Source: Pseudomonadales bacterium
GTDB taxonomy: Bacteria > Pseudomonadota > Gammaproteobacteria > Pseudomonadales > Litorivicinaceae
Reading direction: 5' to 3'
Assembly: GCA_012269655.1 (NCBI GenBank)
Contig: JAAXJV010000266.1
Coordinates: 1-5,876, forward strand
DNA length: 5,876 nt
The stretch's first letter is position 1, and each line of letters begins with the position of its first letter. The position numbers and the translations under genes were made by a program. Shown piece after piece: positions 1-5,320 of the stretch. The notes under the pieces were generated by a model. That model was not told the DNA's origin. It saw only the letters and a program-made list of their open reading frames with translations, and searched no databases.

Positions 1-328
1 GGGGCTCATTGAGCCAGGCCTCCAATTCACAACCATATTGACCGCGCCGCTCCCATTCCGGGGCATGCGGTTGCAGCGCGGCGGGCGAGGCCATCGCCTG
101 ATTGCCCAAACGCCAATGCACTTCACCCAAGGCTCGCCACACCCCAACGTTTACCTCGGGTTGTTGGCTTAGGAGAATTAAAGCATCCATTGCTTGAACC
201 CAGTGTTGCTGTGCAATCCAGCCATGAATTGTCGATAAAGGAACTGGCTCATGGTGTTGAGTCAAGACAGGCACTGTCTTACAGCCAGTCAACAGCATTG
301 CAAGAGCCCAACTTGCAAGGCGAATCAT
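1..328 (-). CDS. TadD-like TPR lipoprotein, 3' end cut by window edge
   Basis: The first 109 codons are visible and the gene continues past base 1. It starts at the ATG at 328, which overlaps the previous stop as ATGA. A strong Shine-Dalgarno (AAGGGGG) lies six bases upstream. Residues 1-15 form a lipoprotein signal peptide ending in the lipobox LTGC, with Cys16 as the predicted lipidated residue, so the product should be a membrane-anchored periplasmic lipoprotein. Residues about 35-80 are helical and alternate in the manner of a TPR (WVQAMDALILLSQQP, then WRALGEVHWRLGNQAMA). In Tad loci a TPR lipoprotein, TadD, follows tadC and is needed for pilus assembly; position, lipobox and TPR-like text all fit. 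The assignment to TadD is inferred, because only part of the protein is seen and TPRs are generic. Confidence 0.75.
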   Translation of the reverse strand, partial: MIRLASWALAMLLTGCKTVPVLTQHHEPVPLSTIHGWIAQQHWVQAMDALILLSQQPEVNVGVWRALGEVHWRLGNQAMASPAALQPHAPEWERRGQYGCELEAWLNEP

Positions 329-498
329 TTGGCACCCCCTTGAGTTTGCTTGATACCTTTCAGGATCAGTCGCTGACGCCAACTGATTTTTGGTGTGTCC
401 GAGGTGGCAGAGACCCTCCAACCGGACCAGACCTGACCCGGTTGGGCACTCACGGGTGCGACCGCCAAACACAGACAAATGACCGCAATCACTCGCAT
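325..498 (-). CDS. Small exported protein of 57 residues, function unknown
   Basis: This short gene sits between tadC and the TadD-like lipoprotein gene. Its ATG at 498 overlaps the tadC stop (TAATG), and a perfect AGGAGG lies at 505-510, six bases upstream. Its TGA overlaps the next ATG as ATGA. Residues 1-18 (MRVIAVICLCLAVAPVSA) look like a Sec signal peptide with a V-S-A cleavage site. The predicted mature part is about 39 residues and basic, with three Trp and four Lys towards its end, and has no cysteine. I recognise no family. The strong ribosome binding site and exact overlaps at both ends argue that it is translated. It may be a periplasmic accessory of the pilus machine, but that rests only on context. 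Confidence 0.75.
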   Translation of the reverse strand: MRVIAVICLCLAVAPVSAQPGQVWSGWRVSATSDTPKISWRQRLILKGIKQTQGGAK

Positions 499-1091
499 TA
501 CTCACCTCCTGAACGGACTGAAACAAATCCAATAATCAAAAATGCCTGCGGCAGCGCTCCCAGCACTAACGGCAACAATAATTTTGAGCCAAGGGCTGCA
601 GCCGCTGACTGTTGGCGTTCATCTTGTTTTTGATAGTGTTGGTCGATTAAGGCCGATAACCATGGGGTTAATTGGGCACCCTGTTCAGATAAATTCCACA
701 GCCCCTGACCAATGGATATGAACAGCGCATTTGGAGCCGATCGCAACTGAGCGCACTGATCGCGAATATCTAATTCGCTGTCTGGAATAAATCTCGCCAG
801 TGAGGGAAACCGGTCACTCCAGGTGTTTTTTGCCCACTGCAATGAACGAGACAGACTCTCGCCGGTAGCCAACTGAAGATGCAACTGCTCGACCCAAAAG
901 ACCCCACAGCGTTCAAGGATTGCAGCCGTTTTTGATTGTTGATACACGCGCTGTTGCCTGTGTGCATACCAGATCAACAAGCCAACGCATAAGCCGATGG
1001 CGGGATCAACAAGGACCGCTACAGCCACCCCTGCCGAGAAGAATGCGCTCCACGGCAAACACACCCAGATCAAAATAATCATCCAGGTCAT
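498..1091 (-). CDS. tadC: Tad pilus inner-membrane platform protein TadC (type II secretion F domain), short
   Basis: TadC pairs with TadB to form the inner-membrane platform on which the TadA ATPase acts. The open frame extends up to an ATG at 1151, but I start at the ATG at 1091: it forms an ATGA overlap with the tadB stop and has GAGG at 1100-1103, eight bases upstream. This gives 197 residues. Two adjacent N-terminal hydrophobic segments (about 3-20 and 21-40) are followed by a cytoplasmic helical domain (about 50-165) and a C-terminal membrane segment. The segment SKLLLPLVLGALPQAFLIIG (169-188) matches the conserved end of TadC, usually written as K-x-x-x-P-L-x-L-x-x-L-P. The central T2SSF region is divergent and the protein is shorter than usual TadC (roughly 290-320 residues). 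Position directly after tadB supports the call. Confidence 0.85.
   Translation of the reverse strand: MTWMIILIWVCLPWSAFFSAGVAVAVLVDPAIGLCVGLLIWYAHRQQRVYQQSKTAAILERCGVFWVEQLHLQLATGESLSRSLQWAKNTWSDRFPSLARFIPDSELDIRDQCAQLRSAPNALFISIGQGLWNLSEQGAQLTPWLSALIDQHYQKQDERQQSAAAALGSKLLLPLVLGALPQAFLIIGFVSVRSGGE
505..510 (-). promoter_or_regulatory. Strong ribosome binding site for the 57-residue gene
   Basis: A consensus AGGAGG lies inside the last codons of tadC, six bases before the ATG at 498. It is the best Shine-Dalgarno in the window and the main reason to accept the small downstream gene. Confidence 0.8.
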
Positions 1092-1684
1092 ACGCATTGC
1101 CTCGCTAACCGCAGAAAAAACCACCACATGACTAGGTTTAAAGCTAAACACCCAAGCAAGACCAACAACCCCACTTGAGTTCGAAACAAATCCAAGGTCG
1201 CTTCGGGCTCAAACACCCCCACCAACAAGATAACGATAGGCATGACAACTGCGATAAGTCTGGCCTGGGATAGAACAGGCGCCATGGACACTCTAGCCAT
1301 GGCCTCGGCGCGTGACCGTTGCTGACACCGTTGAGCCAACTGATCGATCCACAGCGCCAAATCCCCGCCTCGCACTTCATAGACAGAAATTAATTGCCCT
1401 AATGTTTGCAATTCAGACTCCTTGTCTCTTTTACCTAGCTGACTCCACCGCAAACCAAGGCCAGCAGCACTGGACCAGTCAGCCCGGCCCGTCGATTCTG
1501 AAAACTCACGCATGGAAAGCTCTAATGAGGAGCCAGATCTGAGCTTTGACCCCAACCGCATGAGATGTTGGGCGAGCCGCTCACGCCAATTATTCAATTC
1601 CAACTGATCCCTGTGCAGTTGATAACGATGGGCACAGATCCCGGCCAATACCGCCCCCAGAATCGCAACAGCGACCAGAAACAT
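1088..1684 (-). CDS. tadB: Tad pilus inner-membrane platform protein TadB (type II secretion F domain), short
   Basis: TadB is the polytopic inner-membrane partner of TadC and contacts the TadA ATPase. I start at the ATG at 1684, which overlaps the tadA stop as TAATG and has CGGGGA just upstream; a TTG at 1720 is possible but would overlap tadA by 37 bases. This gives 198 residues. A transmembrane helix spans about 2-18. The T2SSF domain follows (about 35-140) and includes the segment YEVRGGDLALWIDQLA (102-117), matching the family's conserved GGD-type stretch. Two C-terminal hydrophobic segments lie at about 143-158 and 170-192, with the DLF element between them seen in TadB proteins. Most TadB proteins have about 300 residues and a longer N-terminal half, so this one is a compact form and not visibly truncated by a frameshift. 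Confidence 0.9.
   Translation of the reverse strand: MFLVAVAILGAVLAGICAHRYQLHRDQLELNNWRERLAQHLMRLGSKLRSGSSLELSMREFSESTGRADWSSAAGLGLRWSQLGKRDKESELQTLGQLISVYEVRGGDLALWIDQLAQRCQQRSRAEAMARVSMAPVLSQARLIAVVMPIVILLVGVFEPEATLDLFRTQVGLLVLLGCLALNLVMWWFFLRLARQCV
1100..1103 (-). promoter_or_regulatory. Ribosome binding site that sets the tadC start
   Basis: GAGG lies eight bases before the ATG at 1091, near the 3' end of tadB. It favours 1091 over the in-frame ATGs at 1097 and 1151; the latter would give a 64-base overlap unlike any other certain junction here. Confidence 0.5.
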
Positions 1685-3084
1685 TAGCGCTGTTCCCCGC
1701 CATAGTGGGTTTCCCAGCAATACTCACCCTGATGCAAACCCTGTAATTCATAGATGCCACTCACTTTCCGATCGCCGTTGCCATCGCGCTTAACTGAAAT
1801 AACAAGATCCACTGCACCTGCAATCTGTTCCCGGATCGCATCAATAGGCCAGTCCAAGCCAGTTAACAGCAATAGCATTTCAAGGCGGCGTGTTGCTGAA
1901 AAAGCCGTATTCGCGTGCAACGTACTGAGGCAACCGCGGTGGCCGGTATTGAGCGCCTGAATTAACTCCAAGGCCTCATTGCCTCGAACTTCTCCAAGGA
2001 CAAGCCGATCCGGGCGCATTCGCAGTGCATTCACCAACAAAGCTCGCGCGTCCAAAGGTGTCTGGCCCTGACGAGTCTCCATGCGGATCCAATGATCATG
2101 ATTCAGGTCCAATTCAGCCGCGTCTTCAATACTGATCAGCCTCTGGTTGGCTGGAATAAATTCGGCAAGCGCGTTTAAAAAAGTGGTTTTGCCAGCACCG
2201 GTACCGCCGACCACTAATATGTCGCGTCCGGCCGAGACCTGCTCTGCCAACCAATCCGCCCACCCAGAAGGCAATCCATTGTGTTTGACCCAGGTATGTA
2301 AGCTGTTCGCATGACTTTGGAATTTTCGAATGGTCAGTGATGCTCCGCCGAGACTGATCGGTGGCAAGACTGCATTGACTCGACTGCCATCTGCCAACCG
2401 CCCGTCACACAGAGGCTGATGCTGATTGATCTGACGAGCAATGGGCTTTAGGACTCGCTCGATGGCACGTTCTAACCATTCATCGCTTGGGAAGCGGCTC
2501 TCGGTTTGTTCGATGACGCCCGCGCGCTCTACCCATATCGGTTTTGTACCTTGGACCATGATTTCTGAGATTTGGTCATCTTTGAGCAACGGCTCTAGCG
2601 GTCCAAGTCCGGTCAGAAGGGATTCCAACTGATCAATATGTTGATGCTCGCATCCGAATTGCTTCCACCAATCCAGATTTCGAATGGCATTTGGATCTTT
2701 CAACAATGATGCTTGGGCTTGTTCTAACAAATCCGCCAGATTTGCCAAGGATTGCTCAGCGATGAACTCCTGGACACCAATTTTGATGGGGCAGTTTGCC
2801 AACTGGGCTGTGGTGCCTAGGGACCAAAAATACCAGCGCTTTGAAATCAGTAGCTGACCATTCAAACGGGTGCCATTTTTGCTCCCTAGGTCTCGTAGCC
2901 AAATTCCCTCGTGATCTAATTTGATCTCTGCATGCTGCTTGTCCACATAGGGACTTTCAAAGTCATCGCTGCCCATGACCGCCGGCACTTCCATGCTTAG
3001 CATGATCGGCGCGCTAGCGCCTTGAATACAGACCTGTCCGTTCAGCGCAGCAAAGCTGGTCTGCTCTATTTCAATTGCGTTCAT
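1684..3084 (-). CDS. tadA: FHA domain fused to TadA/CpaF secretion ATPase
   Basis: This is the motor ATPase of the Tad pilus, a hexameric type II/IV secretion ATPase at the cytoplasmic face of the membrane. The start at 3084 overlaps the preceding stop (ATGA), with AGAGGA six bases upstream. The protein has 466 residues. Residues about 20-105 form an FHA domain with the hallmark DLGSKNGTRLNG (65-76) and DKQHAEI (48-54). The ATPase N-domain starts near 150 (LTGLGPLEPLL, 157-167). The catalytic core has Walker A GGTGAGKT (293-300), an Asp box SIEDAAEL (318-325), a Walker B region LVLGEVRG (361-368) and a His box TGHRGCLSTLHAN (380-392). The family assignment is secure and the catalytic motifs look intact. 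The FHA pocket is degenerate: the usual GR is G38-S39, and the usual Ser of SRxH is Asp48. No separate TadZ/CpaE gene precedes it. Confidence 0.97.
   Translation of the reverse strand: MNAIEIEQTSFAALNGQVCIQGASAPIMLSMEVPAVMGSDDFESPYVDKQHAEIKLDHEGIWLRDLGSKNGTRLNGQLLISKRWYFWSLGTTAQLANCPIKIGVQEFIAEQSLANLADLLEQAQASLLKDPNAIRNLDWWKQFGCEHQHIDQLESLLTGLGPLEPLLKDDQISEIMVQGTKPIWVERAGVIEQTESRFPSDEWLERAIERVLKPIARQINQHQPLCDGRLADGSRVNAVLPPISLGGASLTIRKFQSHANSLHTWVKHNGLPSGWADWLAEQVSAGRDILVVGGTGAGKTTFLNALAEFIPANQRLISIEDAAELDLNHDHWIRMETRQGQTPLDARALLVNALRMRPDRLVLGEVRGNEALELIQALNTGHRGCLSTLHANTAFSATRRLEMLLLLTGLDWPIDAIREQIAGAVDLVISVKRDGNGDRKVSGIYELQGLHQGEYCWETHYGGEQR
1693..1697 (-). promoter_or_regulatory. Ribosome binding site that sets the tadB start
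   Basis: GGGGA inside the last codons of tadA lies eight bases before the ATG at 1684. It supports that start over the TTG at 1720. Confidence 0.5.
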
Positions 3085-3926
3085 CCGTCGTCCTCTATCG
3101 GTTCAAACCATCCAATAACTCGCCAATGTCGCCGCCGTTCTAGCGTCTGCTTTCTGCCAAAGGGCAGTCCGCGTTGCTGCTTCATCTGGTCACTTTCGAG
3201 CCCATCAAAGCGAGCAAACTCAATCACCTCGGCCAGTGAAACCTGTGCCGCCTGCTTAAGTGTTTGTTTTCTGTAACTGCCGTCACCGGCGGGTGTACTC
3301 AGCGAAATTTGCTGTGTGAAGGCAATTTCACTGCCCTCCCAATGGAATTGGGCGTCCAGCTTCAGCCCATAAGATTTGTCTTCGGTACTGCCGTCTGCAC
3401 CGGCCCGAGCCACTTCACCACCCATTGAGAAATGGACAGGCTGGCCGGGCTCGATTCGAATCCTTGGTTGTGCTTTGAGTTCAACACCGGCTTGTTTCGC
3501 GTTGGGAATCCAGTCCAAAAGCCCTTGCGCCGATATCGAAGACTGACCGTTATTTGCCTTTCCGTTCACCTGAACGCCCAGGTCGAGCCCGCCGGACTCC
3601 GCGCTGTCAGCGTGCTGCTCAAGAATCATCAAACGCAACCACAAAGCACCAAATCGAGTGCCGGGTGCGTGGACTTTGACAACCGCAGGATTGACTTTCT
3701 GCCCCTGTAAAAAGTACAGCTCGGTCTGGCCAACTGCTTTGGCCATTAGCAAAGCCAGCTGGTCATTGATATGCCGAACTGCTGCGATTTCACCATTGGC
3801 TACAATGATTTCGCTGACACCCGCTCGGTCGATGAGCTGTGACTGTCCTTGCTCGATATCCAAACGAGCGGCCGCAACGATTTCGCAGAGTAAACAACTT
3901 AGTAGGGCTAACCCGATCGCTTTCAT
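3081..3926 (-). CDS. cpaC: Short secretin-family protein, CpaC/RcpA-like
   Basis: CpaC/RcpA forms the outer-membrane secretin ring of Tad systems. The ATG at 3926 overlaps the cpaB stop (ATGA) and has GGGG seven bases upstream. The product has 281 residues with a Sec signal peptide (about 1-20, ending AAA). Residues about 23-88 match the pilus-secretin N-terminal domain, with SQLIDRAGVSEIIVANGEIA (29-48) and then VGQTELYFL. A secretin-like core follows: LRLMILEQHADSA near 97-109, AQPRIRIEPGQPVHFSMGGE (152-171), and VSLAEVIEFARFDGLES (229-245) in place of the usual end signature. Typical CpaC proteins are about 450-550 residues; this one appears to lack an N1/BON-type domain, and its C-terminal lip, normally with G-L-P-x-L-G-x-I-P-type text, is reduced to RGLPFGRKQ. 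Family membership is good. Whether it makes a gated pore is uncertain. Confidence 0.83.
   Translation of the reverse strand: MKAIGLALLSCLLCEIVAAARLDIEQGQSQLIDRAGVSEIIVANGEIAAVRHINDQLALLMAKAVGQTELYFLQGQKVNPAVVKVHAPGTRFGALWLRLMILEQHADSAESGGLDLGVQVNGKANNGQSSISAQGLLDWIPNAKQAGVELKAQPRIRIEPGQPVHFSMGGEVARAGADGSTEDKSYGLKLDAQFHWEGSEIAFTQQISLSTPAGDGSYRKQTLKQAAQVSLAEVIEFARFDGLESDQMKQQRGLPFGRKQTLERRRHWRVIGWFEPIEDDG
3091..3096 (-). promoter_or_regulatory. Ribosome binding site for FHA-tadA
   Basis: AGAGGA lies six bases before the ATG at 3084, inside the 3' end of the secretin-like gene. It fits translational coupling across the ATGA overlap. Confidence 0.5.
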
Positions 3927-4630
3927 GGCTCTACCCCATAGGAAACCTGTAATGGCTTGGCCAATTTCTTTTGAGGTTTAGGCTTAAGCGGCTTTAGGGT
4001 TTTGATGGGGGTCAGCGGCGGTGAACACTGTTCACCATGACACTGGATGGCTAAGACCGATCCGCGAGATAATTGAGCCAATTTCGAACGCTCGGATGCG
4101 CTGACTAGAATTTTCCACTGCCCCCCTTCTGGTGTTAGAACGGCATCAGAGATCTCGATCCCTGAAGCGTACAAATTGGCTTTAACAGCCTTCTCAAGCT
4201 CACCCAATCCCTGGACCTGATTTTTCGGCAACCACACTTGCGCACCGGCCTGTGGCGCAGTCAGAGGTGGGCGTACGTCATGAAGCGTCAGAATCTGTCC
4301 GCTCGACAACGGGCGTCTAGCAAAGAGCTGGCCCGCCTGACGAAATTGGGCCGGTGTGATTGCTTGCGGAGGCCAAAATCGCCGCGGGAGCTCGGCTACG
4401 GTCATTTGCTCCGACTCTAATCGCGCTCCACTGGAAACCTGTGTACTGATCAGTAAAACCGGTTCGCCGGCCATATCGGCCGTTTGGGAAAGCGCCTTGG
4501 GCTCCAAACTGTCCCAATAGACCGCAAAAGCCGTCAGTGCCAGAGCGCCTGCGAGGCGTACACCGGTCGCTTTAAATGCACTCAACCAATTTAGGTTGCG
4601 AAGTTTCAATAAAAGCTTACTTTCCGACAT
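3923..4630 (-). CDS. cpaB: Flp pilus assembly protein CpaB/RcpC with SAF domain
   Basis: CpaB/RcpC is a periplasmic, membrane-anchored assembly factor that works with the secretin. The 235-residue product has a short basic cytoplasmic N-terminus, one transmembrane helix (about 22-38) and a SAF domain at about 56-118. That domain shows the family pattern of a beta strand (EPVLLIS), S-G-A-R-L (67-71), LPRRFWPPQAI (81-91), then FARRPLSSGQILTLHDV (103-119). The rest (about 130-200) is the periplasmic RcpC-like C-terminal domain, with two cysteines (197 and 202) that could form a disulfide. The tail (203-235) is rich in Lys and Pro, probably an extended linker or wall-interaction segment. It overlaps the preceding gene by 14 bases and the secretin-like gene by four. 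The recognisable ribosome binding site is weak, so coupling is likely. Confidence 0.9.
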   Translation of the reverse strand: MSESKLLLKLRNLNWLSAFKATGVRLAGALALTAFAVYWDSLEPKALSQTADMAGEPVLLISTQVSSGARLESEQMTVAELPRRFWPPQAITPAQFRQAGQLFARRPLSSGQILTLHDVRPPLTAPQAGAQVWLPKNQVQGLGELEKAVKANLYASGIEISDAVLTPEGGQWKILVSASERSKLAQLSRGSVLAIQCHGEQCSPPLTPIKTLKPLKPKPQKKLAKPLQVSYGVEP

Positions 4631-4844
4631 CGCCTGAACTCATCATCCAAAACTGTTGCTGCAAGACGGTTGCACCACTCAAAAAACAGTGTTCATGCAC
4701 CCAGCCACCGTCCACCTGTTGCCAAGCGGGTGGATGTTGCTTGCCTATCCAGAAGCCAGCCGGGACCGCAGATTTGATTTCTCTCCATTGCTCCGGAAAC
4801 CAATCGCCCCCCAACAGCGTCACGCACAGCAGCCAGCCACTCAT
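4617..4844 (-). CDS. Trp-rich 75-residue protein of unknown function
   Basis: I do not recognise this protein. It starts at the ATG at 4844, which overlaps the preceding stop (ATGA), with a modest AGGTG about six bases upstream, and it overlaps cpaB by 14 bases. A short hydrophobic N-terminus (MSGWLLCVTLLGG) has no positive charge, so it is at best a poor signal peptide. The product contains seven Trp (4, 15, 20, 32, 41, 48, 66) and two Cys (7 and 53), and ends in a hydrophilic tail. Its place between the prepilin and cpaB suggests a role in the pilus machine, perhaps a small periplasmic or membrane-associated accessory. That is inference from position alone. The tight overlaps at both ends favour a real gene. 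Confidence 0.65.
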   Translation of the reverse strand: MSGWLLCVTLLGGDWFPEQWREIKSAVPAGFWIGKQHPPAWQQVDGGWVHEHCFLSGATVLQQQFWMMSSGDVGK

Positions 4845-5320
4845 GGTTGCACCTGCACCGGCATGCCCAGTCCAGAACGCTGGAAACCCACCAAGTCTTT
4901 GAGCGGCTTAAGTCCTGATAGATAGCTCAGCGCATGCGGCAGTGGTTGCAGGAGCGCCCAATCCGCTCCATGGACCGGCAGCCAGCGGTCAATCTTTTGC
5001 GTCAAGGTTTCGGTAGATCGTGTTGGATTCGCTCGGTAAATGGATTCTGTCTGGCCATTCCAAGTACCCGGTTCAACATGCCAGGCAATCTCCTCTTTCG
5101 CGGCCAAACCACGCAACACCTCTGTTTGCTGAGCCGCCATTTGTTTTAGGCCCAATGCCAACGCCGCAACACAAGCCATCACCACCAGCCCCTCGACAAT
5201 CCCTGCACCGCGAGCTCTGCGTCCCAGTCCGGCATCAATAACACTTGATCGATTTGTGTTCGGGCCCGAGAAAAGGTCCGCGCACTGGCCTGATGAGCGC
5301 CTGCCTGAGACTCGAACCAT
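4841..5320 (-). CDS. TadE/TadF-like prepilin (minor pseudopilin), start uncertain
   Basis: The reading frame contains a canonical Tad prepilin N-terminus, GRRARGAGIVEGLVV: basic residues, a Gly for cleavage, then AGIVE with Glu at mature position 5, followed by a hydrophobic helix (MACVAALALGL). Such proteins are cut by a TadV/CpaA-type peptidase and act as minor pilins or assembly factors. The mature part is about 121 residues, with a hydrophilic C-terminal domain. The start is the problem. The ATG at 5320 (weak GGA upstream, 38-residue leader, 142-base overlap with the preceding gene) keeps the motif and is used here. The ATG at 5179 has GAGGGG upstream and a TGATG overlap, giving 112 residues, but it removes the leader, Glu5 and half the helix. 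Non-ATG starts at ATT 5239 or CTG 5227 would also keep the motif. Confidence 0.75.
   Translation of the reverse strand: MVRVSGRRSSGQCADLFSGPNTNRSSVIDAGLGRRARGAGIVEGLVVMACVAALALGLKQMAAQQTEVLRGLAAKEEIAWHVEPGTWNGQTESIYRANPTRSTETLTQKIDRWLPVHGADWALLQPLPHALSYLSGLKPLKDLVGFQRSGLGMPVQVQP

Noticed and set aside
190..633. 147-codon plus-strand open frame
   Set aside because: It lies opposite the TadD-like lipoprotein gene, the 57-residue gene and the tadC end, all of which have signal sequences, ribosome sites or family matches. Its translation has no recognisable features.
1684..1720. TTG start at 1720 for tadB
   Set aside because: The ATG at 1684 has a TAATG overlap and a GGGGA site, matching the pattern of the other junctions; the TTG would require a 37-base overlap.
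3658..3981. 107-codon plus-strand open frame opposite the secretin-like and cpaB genes
   Set aside because: It is a shadow of two well-supported minus-strand genes and has no ribosome site or motif.
4467..4483. Short inverted repeat CGGCC/GGCCG with a five-base loop, a possible hairpin
   Set aside because: It lies within the cpaB coding region, has only five paired bases and no T tract, so it is not supportable as a terminator or operator.
4576..4925. Plus-strand open frames of 108 and 89 codons rich in Cys and Pro
   Set aside because: They are antisense to the start of cpaB, the Trp-rich gene and the prepilin end; their composition follows from reverse-reading those codons, such as Trp codons reading as Pro-rich text.
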